From Maricaulis sp. (lineage in GTDB: Bacteria; Pseudomonadota; Alphaproteobacteria; Caulobacterales; Maricaulaceae): DNA of 52,508 nt. The stretch is taken from contig NZ_JASBRW010000027.1 of NCBI RefSeq assembly GCF_030149235.1, positions 1-52,508 of the forward strand, in the 5' to 3' direction. The number at the start of each line of letters is the position of its first letter. The first letter of the stretch is position 1. Shown here in pieces: positions 24,246 through 33,282 of the stretch. Below the pieces are notes generated by a model, which made no database searches, was not told the origin of the DNA, and worked only from the letters and a program-made list of their open reading frames with translations. Made by a program: the position numbers and the translations under genes.

Positions 24246-26387
24246 TTAGGAATTACCCTTATCCTGCTGTTTTTCCATCCAGATGGAGAACAGCTGCCCC
24301 GCAGAGGCAAGGAAGACCAGCGTGCCGCCGATAAACATCCACGCTTCCATGTTGAGCTGACGCTCGCCCCAGATCTGGTCCAGGCTCGGGAATGCGGCCA
24401 CGCCGCCAATGCCCGCAACCACCAGCCCGGCAATCAGAGACAGGACAAACATGATGGTCGAACGGTCCTTGGGCGCCGCCGCCGGTTCGGTCCCGGTGAA
24501 GACATCTTCCCCCGCAGCCAGATCTTCCGGCGAGAAATCATCATCAATGACCGGGTCACGGCGTTCATCAGCAATATCATCGACCAAGTGAGCCGCTGCA
24601 CGCTCGACCGACGGGTCCGCCTCGACTTCGCCGAGCATGCCGTCCGCCGCGTCGACCGGATCGAAAGTCGGGTGCGGCGGCGGCGTGTCGTCATCAGCTG
24701 CAGCAATGACTTTCTCGACCACATCATGCACTCGGGCCGTTACGGCCTCGGCAACATCATCGGTAGTCTCATCACTTTCAACCGGCTGTGTTTCAGGCTC
24801 GGCCTCAGCCTCCACCGGTTCCGCTTCGACCGCCTCAGCGTCAACCTCAGACGGCTCAAGCTGGACAGGCGCCCGGGGCTCACTGTCCTCGTCGACATCG
24901 GCCATGGCCTCAGCCAGCTCGGCGAGTTCGGCCTCCACCGTGTCATCAACAGCCTCGGTGGCGGGCTCTTCATCGATCTGCGGAAAATGTGCAGCCAACT
25001 GACCGGCCAGGACGAAGCCCAGCGTGGCGCCTTCCGGCAGGGACTCGTCATAGGTCTGGATCGCGGCACGGCCGGTGACCGGACTTTCCGCATCCATCTG
25101 CACATGCCCGATTTCCTGGCTCATGCGCGCCACGACCTGGGCCGCCGCGGCTTCACTGCGTACCGTATCGGCGGGCGTCTCGGCCACAGCGTCGAGCGCT
25201 TCGGGCAAAGGTGTCGCCTCCGGCTCCGCCGGCCGGGCCAGATCGAGCGGAACGGTGGGAATGTTGGAAACGAACCCATTATGGGTGTTCGCCAAGCGCC
25301 GCGGTGCCGGGCGGGGGCGGGGCTCACCGATCGGCATTTCGGTATTCGCCGCCGGCGCGTCCTCTTGCGGTGTCCCCGGCTCATCGGACTTCAAGTCGAC
25401 AACCGTCTCCACCGTCGCCTCAAGCTCGGCTTCGGCTTCGGCTTCGGCTTCGGCTTCGGCTTCGGCTTCGGCTTCGGCTTCGGCTTCGGCTTCGGCTTCG
25501 GCTTCCGGAGTTTCCGTCTCGAGCGTTTCAGCGGCAAGCTGCGGCTCTGCCACAGCGGCTTCCACCGCCTCGACTTGTGCCAAAGCGGCTTCAAGAGCGG
25601 GGTTGGTCTCTTTCGCTACAGTCGGCTGCGGCGCGACTACCGGTGCCGGTTCAGGCGTGATTTCGGGAGCGGCCTTGGGCGCGCGCATCTCGATCGGCAT
25701 CTCACCGACGACGGCGAGGATGCGGGCAATTTCGTCTTCTGCTTCACGGCGCGCTGCGATCTCGCGTGCGGAGGGCGGCGGAGCGATCTCATTACCGGGG
25801 GCTGAACCAGCTGCATCCGCAGTCTCCAGGACCGGTACCGGCGCTTCTACCGGCGGCGCCATGGGCGCCTCGCTGGGATGTTCGACCTTGATCACCAGCT
25901 CAACCGTCGCGTTCTCGCGTTCCTCGGCCTTTTTCGAAGCCGGCGGCGCGAAGGAGGTCATGAACAGCGCGCTCTCCGCCTCACGCCTGTCGAGCCGGCT
26001 GTCACCATAAATCGCCAGCGCCTCTCCGGCCGCCATGGTGCGCCCCTCGAACAGGTAGCGGGCGACATCAGAGCGCTTGAAAGCAGTATTGCCAATATCA
26101 TGCACAAACGACACGAGCGCATCACGCTGGGCCGGTTTGAGCGGGGAGTTCACCACATCTTCAATCGCCTGCTCGGCCTGGAGCACGTCGTAGATAAGCA
26201 GCAGGTCGGCCTCGTCCTGGCTGACCTTCGCGCCTTCTTTGGCAGCAGCGCGGTGCCCATAGCCGACAATCCAGCGGCCATTATCGGCGCGCACGGCCGT
26301 ATCCCGAAACGGTTCAAACCGTTTGATGAGGTCGCGCGCAGCGCTGGTGGATTTCAGTTGCGGTTTCATAGTGTTCAGTTTTGACAC
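24246..26387 (-). CDS. spmX: SpmX-like stalked-pole muramidase-like protein with expanded linker
   Basis: Domain order matches Caulobacter SpmX, the polar scaffold that recruits the histidine kinase DivJ. It has an N-terminal GH24 lysozyme-like domain (about residues 8-155; AARDLIKRFEPFRD with the catalytic-position Glu, GRWIVGYGHRAAAKEGAKVS), a long acidic Pro/Ala/Glu-rich linker (about 160-640), and two C-terminal membrane helices (IMFVLSLIAGLVVAGIGGV and MFIGGTLVFLASAGQLFSI). At 713 residues it is much longer than the Caulobacter protein, the excess being linker. The linker contains (Glu-Ala)13 at about 295-320. The start is GTG 26387 or ATG 26369; neither has a clear ribosome site. It is not a phage endolysin: there are no phage neighbours and it is membrane-anchored. 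Confidence 0.88.
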   Translation of the reverse strand: MSKLNTMKPQLKSTSAARDLIKRFEPFRDTAVRADNGRWIVGYGHRAAAKEGAKVSQDEADLLLIYDVLQAEQAIEDVVNSPLKPAQRDALVSFVHDIGNTAFKRSDVARYLFEGRTMAAGEALAIYGDSRLDRREAESALFMTSFAPPASKKAEERENATVELVIKVEHPSEAPMAPPVEAPVPVLETADAAGSAPGNEIAPPPSAREIAARREAEDEIARILAVVGEMPIEMRAPKAAPEITPEPAPVVAPQPTVAKETNPALEAALAQVEAVEAAVAEPQLAAETLETETPEAEAEAEAEAEAEAEAEAEAEAEAEAELEATVETVVDLKSDEPGTPQEDAPAANTEMPIGEPRPRPAPRRLANTHNGFVSNIPTVPLDLARPAEPEATPLPEALDAVAETPADTVRSEAAAAQVVARMSQEIGHVQMDAESPVTGRAAIQTYDESLPEGATLGFVLAGQLAAHFPQIDEEPATEAVDDTVEAELAELAEAMADVDEDSEPRAPVQLEPSEVDAEAVEAEPVEAEAEPETQPVESDETTDDVAEAVTARVHDVVEKVIAAADDDTPPPHPTFDPVDAADGMLGEVEADPSVERAAAHLVDDIADERRDPVIDDDFSPEDLAAGEDVFTGTEPAAAPKDRSTIMFVLSLIAGLVVAGIGGVAAFPSLDQIWGERQLNMEAWMFIGGTLVFLASAGQLFSIWMEKQQDKGNS
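25428..25505. repeat. Hexanucleotide repeat (GGCTTC)x13
   Basis: Thirteen perfect tandem copies of GGCTTC (78 bases), read as GAAGCC on the coding strand and giving (Glu-Ala)13 inside the spmX linker. The unit is six bases, so copy-number change alters linker length without shifting the frame. All copies are identical, which suggests recent slippage rather than old codon-scrambled repeats. Confidence 0.97.
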
Positions 26388-26437
26388 GCTGATTTTTGAT
26401 CCGACTGCGTCCCTGCAAGCCTGACGCCGCGCGGCGA

Positions 26438-27484
26438 TCAGCTCGCGTCTTCACGGAAGATGTCGGTATTGTCGATGGCCGTGAAGGGCGAGAAAAACCC
26501 ACCACCCGAACCGCCGCCCACGAGGTAGAGCGCCCCCTGCAAGGCCGCCGCGGCCGCATTGGTCCGAGGGCTCGGAAGAGCCGCCTCATCACGCCAGCCG
26601 GACTCTCCAGGAGCCCAGGAGGTGTGCAGGTCCAGCGTTGTATTATCCGCGCCGCGACCGCCGAAGACATGGATACGCTCACCGTCTCCGGCGACGGCCA
26701 GCCCGCCCCGGGGCTGTGGCAGAGCCACGCCGTTCGTCCATTCACCTGACTGCGGATCGAACACATCCACCCGGTCCAGCGGCCGTCCGGCCGAAAACCC
26801 GCCGATGACGTAAATCCGTCCGTCAAAGACGATCGTCGCAGCTGCGCTTCGGGTGATCCCCTCCGGAGTCGCCATCACATCCCAGCTGCGCGCGTCCGGG
26901 TCGAACACGAAAATCTCGCCGGCATCGCGCTGCCCGCCGACCGCATAGAGCTTGTCATCCAGCGCCACCAGGTCGAAATCGGCTTTCGGGGCCGGCATGG
27001 CGACCTCGCTCTGCCAGACACCGCCCTCCACCGACCAGGACCACATGCGGGCACTGGGCGCGACGCGTTGCTCGCCAATCGTCTGACCATCTGACCAGCG
27101 ATCACCGCTCCAGCCGTCTCCGCGCACCGATCCACCGACCGCATATCCGCCGGCGACATAGATGCGCCCGGCCACAGCAGCCATGCCGAAACGTTCTAGA
27201 CCGCGCGGCAACGGGGTTTCCGGGAACCAGCGATCGATCTCGGCGTCATAACTTTCAAATTCCACCCGCGGTGCCGTCACGCCAGCGCCGCCGGCGGCAT
27301 AGAGACGGCCTTCAAGCACGGCTACGGCCAAGCCGGCGCGCGGCGCATCAAGGCGCGCAGCGCTGCCCCAGCGACCGTCTGCTTGTGCAGCAGGCACGAC
27401 ACCACCGGCCGGGACCATGACCGTCGAGGCCAGGCCCGCCGCCATGGCGAGCATGAGACTAAGTTTGCGCACGTATATCACCAC
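26438..27484 (-). CDS. Exported Kelch-repeat beta-propeller protein
   Basis: A 348-residue protein with an N-terminal signal peptide (LSLMLAMAAGLASTVMVPAGGV...) and about six Kelch repeats recognisable by GG pairs: RLYAAGGAG, RIYVAGGYAVGG, KLYAVGGQRD, RIYVIGGFSAG, RIHVFGGRG and ALYLVGGGSGGG. Each is followed by an aromatic-rich strand such as VFDPDARSWDVMA. Kelch propellers are usually binding scaffolds; no catalytic residues are apparent. The start is GTG 27484, with GTG 27472 as alternative. It is 50 bases upstream of spmX on the same strand; functional linkage is unproven. Confidence 0.87.
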   Translation of the reverse strand: MVIYVRKLSLMLAMAAGLASTVMVPAGGVVPAAQADGRWGSAARLDAPRAGLAVAVLEGRLYAAGGAGVTAPRVEFESYDAEIDRWFPETPLPRGLERFGMAAVAGRIYVAGGYAVGGSVRGDGWSGDRWSDGQTIGEQRVAPSARMWSWSVEGGVWQSEVAMPAPKADFDLVALDDKLYAVGGQRDAGEIFVFDPDARSWDVMATPEGITRSAAATIVFDGRIYVIGGFSAGRPLDRVDVFDPQSGEWTNGVALPQPRGGLAVAGDGERIHVFGGRGADNTTLDLHTSWAPGESGWRDEAALPSPRTNAAAAALQGALYLVGGGSGGGFFSPFTAIDNTDIFREDAS

Positions 27485-27514
27485 CTATCGCACCCCAGCG
27501 CGACGCCGATATCA

Positions 27515-28906
27515 TCACAGAAGGACGAGTGTCGCCAACCCCAGGAATGCAAGAAACCCGACGACATCAGTGACCGTCGTCACGAAAACAGACGAGGCGA
27601 CGGCCGGGTCTGCCCCGGCCCGCATCAAGCCCAAGGGTATGAGAATGCCCGACAATCCGGCGCAGGCCAGGTTCAACACCATGGCAATCGCGATCACTCC
27701 GGCCAGCTGCAGATCACCAAACCAGAGCAGGGTTGTCACGCCCATCACGACGGCGAAGATCAAGCCATTGAGCGTCCCTGTCGCCAATTCACGCCAGATC
27801 ACCCGGACCGAGTTGGCGGCGGTCAGATCCCGCTCAGCAATAGATCGCACGGCAACAGCCAGCGATTGCGTCCCGGCATTGCCGCCCATGGATGCCACGA
27901 TCGGCATCAAGACGGCCAGGGCCACGATCTGCTGTATGGAGCCCTCGAACAGGGCGATCACGCCGGAGGCGAGGATGGCGGTGGCCAGGTTGACCAGCAG
28001 CCACGGCGCACGCGAGCGAACCGATTGCAGGACGGTATCGGCAAGACCGGCTTCGTTCACGCCGGCGAGCGCCAGCATGTCTTCCTTGTTCTCGTCCTGG
28101 ATGACATCGACGATATCATCCAGGGTCAGCATGCCGGTCAGCCTGCCCGCGGCGTCGACCACCGGGGCGGAGACGAGGTGGTATTTCTGGAACAGGTAGG
28201 CGACCTCTTCCTGGTCGGTTTCCGGATCGACCTTGATCCGGGGCTGTTCCATGATTTCGGTCAGGCGCGTAGCCCGTGCAGCGCTGAGCAGACGGCATAC
28301 CGGGATCTCGCCCACCGGCCGGAAGCCGGCATCGATGACAAACAGGTCGTGGAACTTGTCCGGCAATTCCTCATCGGTCGCCCGCATATGATCGAGCGCG
28401 TGCCCGACCGTCCAGAAACTCGGCGCAGCCACAAACTCGCGCTGCATGAGACGGCCGGCGGTCTCATCGTCAAAGGCCAGTGAGAGTTCGACAGCCTCAC
28501 GGTCCGGAGCGGAAATCTCGGCCAGAACCGCTTCACGCGTATCGACATCGAGTTCCTCGATGACCTCGGTGGCGTCATCACTGTCGAGATCTGTAATCGC
28601 CGCCGCGAGATGCGAGGAATCGAGATGCCCCAGGACGACCTCGCGGGTGTCCGGCGTAATCTCGGCCAGAACCTCGCCGGTATAGACATCCGGCGTCAGC
28701 TCGGCGATGCGCTCCAGCCTGGAAGCAGACAGCTGCTCGAACACGTCCGCCGCATCCGCTTCGTGCAGGGGTGCAACGAGACGACGGATACGATCTTCAT
28801 CGCTATCGTCGATGGCATCCTTAAGGTCGGCAACGAAGGCCGGGTCCGTATCCGCCCGGGCCGGCGCTTCCGTGAGGAGTTCGTCTTCAAAAGCGGCTTC
28901 GCTCAT
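27515..28906 (-). CDS. mgtE: Magnesium transporter MgtE
   Basis: A 463-residue MgtE channel. The N domain (about residues 25-125) has the superhelical DVFEQLSASRLERIAEL and AAAITDLDSDDATEVIEEL repeats. A CBS pair follows (about 130-260; FVIDAGFRPVGEIPVCRL and PVVDAAGRLTGMLTLDDIVDV). Then come five membrane helices, including the pore segment PIVASMGGNAGTQSLAVAVR. ATG 28906 follows AGGGAGGAGGCC; a reading from 28936 would include non-conserved residues. Mg2+ binding between the N and CBS domains gates the pore. The family normally carries Mg2+ inward. Confidence 0.96.
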   Translation of the reverse strand: MSEAAFEDELLTEAPARADTDPAFVADLKDAIDDSDEDRIRRLVAPLHEADAADVFEQLSASRLERIAELTPDVYTGEVLAEITPDTREVVLGHLDSSHLAAAITDLDSDDATEVIEELDVDTREAVLAEISAPDREAVELSLAFDDETAGRLMQREFVAAPSFWTVGHALDHMRATDEELPDKFHDLFVIDAGFRPVGEIPVCRLLSAARATRLTEIMEQPRIKVDPETDQEEVAYLFQKYHLVSAPVVDAAGRLTGMLTLDDIVDVIQDENKEDMLALAGVNEAGLADTVLQSVRSRAPWLLVNLATAILASGVIALFEGSIQQIVALAVLMPIVASMGGNAGTQSLAVAVRSIAERDLTAANSVRVIWRELATGTLNGLIFAVVMGVTTLLWFGDLQLAGVIAIAMVLNLACAGLSGILIPLGLMRAGADPAVASSVFVTTVTDVVGFLAFLGLATLVLL

Positions 28907-29028
28907 GGCCTCCTCCCTGGCGTTTATTGCGGGCAAATCAATCGGTTCGCCGCCAGCCTAAAACGCCCGCGCCGCAAAGGCGAGAGCGTGATACGCGACC
29001 AGGGAGAGAAATTTCAGGAACGGGACCG

Positions 29029-29895
29029 TCAGGCCAGATAGCGGCCGAACCAGCTCAATGTCCGCGACCAGGCCAGCTCCGCCGCCGCCCGGTCAAAGCG
29101 CGGCGTGGAGTCATTATGGAAGCCGTGATTGGTGCCGGGATAAAAATGCGCCTCATGCTCGACGCCGTGCGCCTGCAGTGCAGCCTCGTAATCGGGCCAG
29201 CCCGCATTGATACGCGCATCATTCTCCGCAAAGTGCAGCATCAGGGGCGCGCGGATCTGCGGCACATCCTCAACCGCTGCCTGACGGCCGTAGAAAGGCA
29301 CGGAACAGGCCATGTCCGGATAGGCAACAGCCCGCGCATTGCAGACCCCGCCGCCATAGCAGAAACCTACGGCGCCAGCCTTGCCGTTCGAGCGGTCATG
29401 ATCCCGGACGCATTCAAACCCGGCAAAGAAATCCGAGAGCAATCTCGTCGGATCGAGCGAGCGCTGCATTGTCCGCCCCTCCTCGTCTGATCCCGGGTAA
29501 CCGCCCAGCGAGGTCAACCCGTCCGGCCCCAGCGCCAGGTAGCCCGCTTTGGCGACGCGCCGCACAACGTCTTCGATATAGGGGTTGAGGCCGCGATTCT
29601 CGTGCACGACCAGCACGGCACCGACGGGTTCGGTCATGCCCGCGGGCCAGGCCATCAAGCCATCGACAGAGCCATGCCCTTCGAGCGAAGCATAGCTGAT
29701 CCGCTCGGTCACGATCTCCGGATCATCCGGAGCGACCTGTTGAGCCATGGCATAGTCCGGGCTCAGCTGGGCCAGCGCGACCGCGCCGCCTGCCCCGGCC
29801 AATTTGAGAAAATCCCGCTTGGACACGCGGCCATGCACATAGCCGTCGAACAGGTCGAGAATACGTTGATCGAAATCAGCCGCAGTCTTGCGCAT
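29029..29895 (-). CDS. Dienelactone hydrolase family protein, probably exported
   Basis: A 288-residue alpha/beta hydrolase of the carboxymethylenebutenolidase type. The nucleophile is the cysteine in GAVGFCYGGGV (about residues 171-181); the acid is the aspartate in FAENDARIN and the base the histidine in GTNHGFHND. The N-terminus contains SKRDFLKLAGAGGAVALAQLS, a Tat-like signal with KR instead of twin arginine. Related exported proteins carry the same N-terminal arrangement, but whether this one is exported by Tat is not proven. The true substrate is unknown. Confidence 0.85.
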   Translation of the reverse strand: MRKTAADFDQRILDLFDGYVHGRVSKRDFLKLAGAGGAVALAQLSPDYAMAQQVAPDDPEIVTERISYASLEGHGSVDGLMAWPAGMTEPVGAVLVVHENRGLNPYIEDVVRRVAKAGYLALGPDGLTSLGGYPGSDEEGRTMQRSLDPTRLLSDFFAGFECVRDHDRSNGKAGAVGFCYGGGVCNARAVAYPDMACSVPFYGRQAAVEDVPQIRAPLMLHFAENDARINAGWPDYEAALQAHGVEHEAHFYPGTNHGFHNDSTPRFDRAAAELAWSRTLSWFGRYLA

Positions 29896-29970
29896 GCCGG
29901 GCTCCCTCCCTCAGCTTCGAGAGAGAGTAGCGCCCGAACCCGCCAGGACAATCCGCAGCGTTTGACGGTG

Positions 29971-31971
29971 CTAGTCGCGAACCGGCGCACCATTGTCGAA
30001 GGCATCCCAGACATCCGCCCGCCAGTTAGGGTCCGGACGCTCGGCGCGAACTTCGAAAATCATGCGATCGACACGGGTTTCGCCATGCCGGTCGGTCGCC
30101 GTGACCGTGGCCACATGCACACCCTCGGGCAGAGTTTCAGGCAAGCGGTAGCGCCAGAGGTGCATATTCCGGTCGGCAATGGAGCGCTGCGGCTGGGCCG
30201 GGCCCAAGGTTGACGCATAGCGGGCATAGGGCGTCACACCCTGAGCATTGGGGTTGCCGGACCGGCTTTCAAACGCATGACGGGCGACGGTGAACTGGCG
30301 CTGGATGGCGAATGGATCGGCATAATCTGCACCGATCCGGGCCGCTTCACCTTCAGCCTCCTGGGTCCGCACCATGGCTTCAGCCGGAGCATCATTGATC
30401 ACCAGGGAGACCTGGGTATCGCTATCACCGATCCAGACATTGGCGGTGATGAAGCTGCCCCCGGCGAGATCGTCCGGCGTGAGGAGTTTGACGTCCGGCA
30501 GGTCATAGAAATTCAGCGGCGGGACCGGATCACGGGTTTCGCGATCTTCCGCGCGCCAGGCGTTGATGGTCTCATACCAATGGCGAAAACCCGGTGTGTT
30601 GACCGACAGCCACATGGCGCGATCGCGCCCCATATTCGAGGCGATATAGCGCTCGGAGTACTCGCCCTCCCCGTCAAAGGCGAGTTCGACCCAGCCGCGC
30701 GGCGCTCCCAGACGGCTGAGGGACATCGGCGTACCATGCACATCCAGATCACCGCTGAACCAGGCGCCTGAAACCGCCCCGGCGATGATGTGACGGAAAG
30801 GCAGGCTGTCGACGCCGACGGCCTCGGTCCAGCCCTCGAAATGATCGCCCTCGGTGAGGTTTTCGATCGCATGCGTGTGCCCGGAGAGCGAGATGGCCTC
30901 GCGGTCGCCGATCAGCGTGTACAGATCTGTGACATTGTCGGTCTGGTGTGCCGTTGCGGTCTGGTCAACAAAGGAGACAAAGGGGATGTGGTGGGCGAAG
31001 ACGAAGGTATCATCCTCGTCGGCATGGCTCAGCACACCCGCGACGAAGGCCATCTGATCGTCTGTGATCCGGCCATTATACCGCTTGCGTTCCTCATCGA
31101 GGCAAAACTCACGGCCCGCCGTCTGTGCATCAATCCCGGTGCAGGGATAGACGACATTGTCGAGCAGGATGAAGGTCACCTCTCCCATCTGGAAGGCGTA
31201 ATAAGCCGGACCATAGAGATTGCGCCAGCTGTCGGCACTGTCGGCATCGAAATCGGCATCGAAATCATAATCATGATTGCCGTGGGCCCACCATTGCGGC
31301 ACTCCGACCGCGCCCCAGATTTCCGCGACGCGCGGAATGAGACCAAGATCATCGCCCATCACATCGCCGACCGCGAGTAGGCAATCGACTGCTCCCGGGC
31401 CACGGTCGATAATATCGTCGACCGAACTGTCGCGCATGAAACCGACCTCGGTATTGGCGTAGGTCTGCACATCGCCGAGTATGGCGCAGGTGAATTCCTC
31501 ATCGACCGCGCTTTCGATCAGCGGGAAATTGATCGCTGCCGGCAGTGGGCCGGTCGGCGGCAAACCGCCGAAACGCAGGGGCTTCGGGCTGCCGTCGGGT
31601 TTGTGTTCATAGGCAAATTGCGGCACCCAGTTTTCGTCGGTCGGGACCCGCCAGCCCGAGGGCTGGATGACGAAGACCGACATGTCGTCTCGCACCGGCA
31701 ACTCATACCGTCCCTGCCGGTCTGTGGTCACAACCTCACGGCCATTCGACACCATCACTCCGGCAACACCGCGCTCGCGGCGCTGGTGCACTCCGTCGCG
31801 ATTGCGATCATTGAAAACGCGCCCCGTCACCGTCTCGCGCACCTGCGCGCCCGGCTCGGCGGGAATCACCTCGATGTCAGCCAGATACGCCTCTTCCTGT
31901 GCCTGCGCCTGACCGGCGAGACAGAGAGAGACGGTGAAAACCCCACCGAAACGCAAAACCGAATGGATCAT
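29971..31971 (-). CDS. Large secreted calcineurin-like phosphoesterase
   Basis: A 666-residue exported metallophosphoesterase with signal peptide (MIHSVLRFGGVFTVSLCLAGQAQAQ). The N-terminal beta domain (about 45-150) has a Ca-binding-like FNDRNRDGVHQRRERGVAGV, then DRQGRYELPV. The catalytic core (about 155-400) has the di-metal motifs CAILGDVQTY, LLAVGDVMGDD, WAHGNHDYDFD, FVFAHHIPF and ISLSGHTHA. A C-terminal beta domain fills the rest. This N-core-C order matches the MetallophosN/Metallophos/MetallophosC arrangement. The substrate is unknown; phosphate scavenging from outside is a guess. It is 75 bases upstream of the hydrolase gene on the same strand. Confidence 0.9.
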   Translation of the reverse strand: MIHSVLRFGGVFTVSLCLAGQAQAQEEAYLADIEVIPAEPGAQVRETVTGRVFNDRNRDGVHQRRERGVAGVMVSNGREVVTTDRQGRYELPVRDDMSVFVIQPSGWRVPTDENWVPQFAYEHKPDGSPKPLRFGGLPPTGPLPAAINFPLIESAVDEEFTCAILGDVQTYANTEVGFMRDSSVDDIIDRGPGAVDCLLAVGDVMGDDLGLIPRVAEIWGAVGVPQWWAHGNHDYDFDADFDADSADSWRNLYGPAYYAFQMGEVTFILLDNVVYPCTGIDAQTAGREFCLDEERKRYNGRITDDQMAFVAGVLSHADEDDTFVFAHHIPFVSFVDQTATAHQTDNVTDLYTLIGDREAISLSGHTHAIENLTEGDHFEGWTEAVGVDSLPFRHIIAGAVSGAWFSGDLDVHGTPMSLSRLGAPRGWVELAFDGEGEYSERYIASNMGRDRAMWLSVNTPGFRHWYETINAWRAEDRETRDPVPPLNFYDLPDVKLLTPDDLAGGSFITANVWIGDSDTQVSLVINDAPAEAMVRTQEAEGEAARIGADYADPFAIQRQFTVARHAFESRSGNPNAQGVTPYARYASTLGPAQPQRSIADRNMHLWRYRLPETLPEGVHVATVTATDRHGETRVDRMIFEVRAERPDPNWRADVWDAFDNGAPVRD

Positions 31972-32073
31972 GATATCGCCCTCAAACCAATTGTCCGGGA
32001 TTGGCTAGCAAGCGAATATGACGGCGGTGCTACACACCCTGCCGGAAGTTTAATGGGGTTTTGAGGAGAGCCA

Positions 32074-32108
32074 GATGGCTTGCCATCCAAGACCCGGGCT
32101 TGCCGGGT
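32074..32108 (-). terminator. Two short hairpins downstream of tRNA-Leu, possible terminator
   Basis: GATGGC-TT-GCCATC (32074-32087) and ACCCGG-GCTTG-CCGGGT (32092-32097/32103-32108) lie just after the 3' end of the minus-strand tRNA. No T-run follows directly, so they may be processing or weak termination structures. Confidence 0.4.
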
Positions 32109-32114
32109 GAAGAA

Positions 32115-32201
32115 TGGTGCGGTCGAGAAGACTCGAACTTCCACGGGTTTTACCCCACAGCGACCTCAACGCTGCGCGTCTACCAATTCCGCCACGACCG
32201 C
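32115..32201 (-). tRNA. tRNA-Leu (anticodon GAG), CCA encoded
   Basis: Read on the minus strand. The acceptor arm GCGGTCG pairs with CGACCGC, followed by discriminator A and an encoded CCA (32115-32117). The D arm carries GGCGGAATTGGTAGACGC. The anticodon stem CAGCG/CGCTG encloses TTGAGGT with anticodon GAG. A long class II variable arm around GGGGTAAAACCC and the T loop GTTCGAGTC are present. It would read CUC and CUU leucine codons. The 5' end is 63 bases downstream of the FliN-like gene on the same strand. Confidence 0.97.
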
Positions 32202-32264
32202 ACGTGTTGGAGGCGCGGGAGATAACAATATCCCTGCGGCTTGTGAAGCGGAAAATGCGGTGGC

Positions 32265-32516
32265 TTATGCAGCGGCGAAGAATTCGTTGGCGTCGGCCGG
32301 CCCGGTGATGGACACGGCGATGCGATCGCCCTGGATGACGACTTCACCGCGGGCAATGGGATGGTTGTTGGCGAGAATCCAGACTTCCTCGTCCTCACCC
32401 GAATCGAGCGGGATCACGGCTCCCCGGCCCATGCGCAGGAATTGCTGGATCGGCATTTTGGACCGCCCCAGCAGCACAGCTATTTCAACGTCGACTGCGC
32501 CGATCTGACTCAACAC
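32265..32516 (-). CDS. Stand-alone FliN/SpoA-domain protein
   Basis: An 83-residue protein that is essentially one SpoA (FliM/FliN C-terminal) domain: [32 protein letters not shown], then [27 protein letters not shown]. In flagellar motors this domain builds the C ring that switches rotation; it also occurs in type III secretion. The start is GTG 32516 or TTG 32513, after CCGGGAGTGA. No other flagellar gene lies in the window. It may be the organism's FliN or an additional small C-ring protein. It lacks the N-terminal extension found in many FliN proteins. Confidence 0.85.
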   Translation of the reverse strand: MLSQIGAVDVEIAVLLGRSKMPIQQFLRMGRGAVIPLDSGEDEEVWILANNHPIARGEVVIQGDRIAVSITGPADANEFFAAA

Positions 32517-32595
32517 TCACTCCCGGACTTGCCGTTTGGGATTCGTACCACGATGTTTGCGCGATACGGTTTCAGCTCTGTTAAGACAAGACACA

Positions 32596-33282
32596 ATGAA
32601 CAAACCCCGGACCGAATGGGCGGTTTCGCCCGGCCATGTGCCCTATCCTGAGGCTGTCGCCTTTATGGAGGCGCGCGCCGCGGCAATTGCGGCCGGCGAG
32701 GCAGACGAGCTGGTCTGGCTGCTCGAACACCCGCCGCTCTACACGGCCGGCACCAGTTCCAAGCCGGAGGACCTGCTCTATCCGGATCGCTTCCCTGTCT
32801 ATAAGACGGGCCGCGGCGGGGAATACACCTATCACGGCCCGGGACAGCGCGTGGCCTATGTCATGCTGGATCTGACCCAGCGCGGCCGCGATGTACGCAA
32901 GCTGGTGTGCAATCTGGAAGACTGGCTGATACGTACCGCCGCCGGCTTCGGCGTCACCGCAGAACGGCGCAAGGGCCGGGTCGGCGTCTGGGTGGATCGC
33001 TCCGGCGGGCGCGAGGACAAGATCGCCGCCATCGGCATCCGCCTGCGCCGCTGGGTCAGCTTTCATGGCATCGCCTTCAATGTCGCACCCGACCTGTCGC
33101 ACTTTGGCGGCATCACCCCGTGCGGCATCTCCAACCCTCTCTATGGCGTCACCAGCCTGAAGGATCTCTCCAAACCGGTGACGATGGAGGATTTCGACGC
33201 CGAGCTTCACCTCGGCTTTGAGGAGATTTTCGGACCGGTCAGCCGCGCCGAACCGCCGGTCCTAGGCGAAAGCGCCGCCTAG
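32596..33282 (+). CDS. lipB: Octanoyl-[acyl carrier protein]:protein transferase LipB
   Basis: Transfers octanoyl from ACP to lipoyl domains in the first step of lipoate synthesis. It is 228 residues. Hallmarks are [12 protein letters not shown], the [21 protein letters not shown] block (about 72-92), the catalytic lysine in [22 protein letters not shown], and the thiol cysteine in [19 protein letters not shown] 32596 gives [11 protein letters not shown]; a reading from 32536 is not needed. The stop shares CTAG (33279-33282) with the convergent gene. lipA is not in the window. Confidence 0.96.
   Translation: MNKPRTEWAVSPGHVPYPEAVAFMEARAAAIAAGEADELVWLLEHPPLYTAGTSSKPEDLLYPDRFPVYKTGRGGEYTYHGPGQRVAYVMLDLTQRGRDVRKLVCNLEDWLIRTAAGFGVTAERRKGRVGVWVDRSGGREDKIAAIGIRLRRWVSFHGIAFNVAPDLSHFGGITPCGISNPLYGVTSLKDLSKPVTMEDFDAELHLGFEEIFGPVSRAEPPVLGESAA

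Noticed and set aside
22984..24249. Plus-strand open frame opposite liuA
   Set aside because: Antisense shadow of a well-supported acyl-CoA dehydrogenase gene.
25428..25505. CRISPR array
   Set aside because: Six-base units with no spacers inside a coding frame.
24177..25805. Plus-strand open frame opposite spmX with a Gly/Phe repeat
   Set aside because: The Gly-Phe run is only the other-strand reading of the GGCTTC repeat; spmX explains the region.
24246..26387. Phage endolysin
   Set aside because: The lysozyme-like domain is followed by a long linker and two membrane helices, and there are no phage genes nearby; SpmX fits better.
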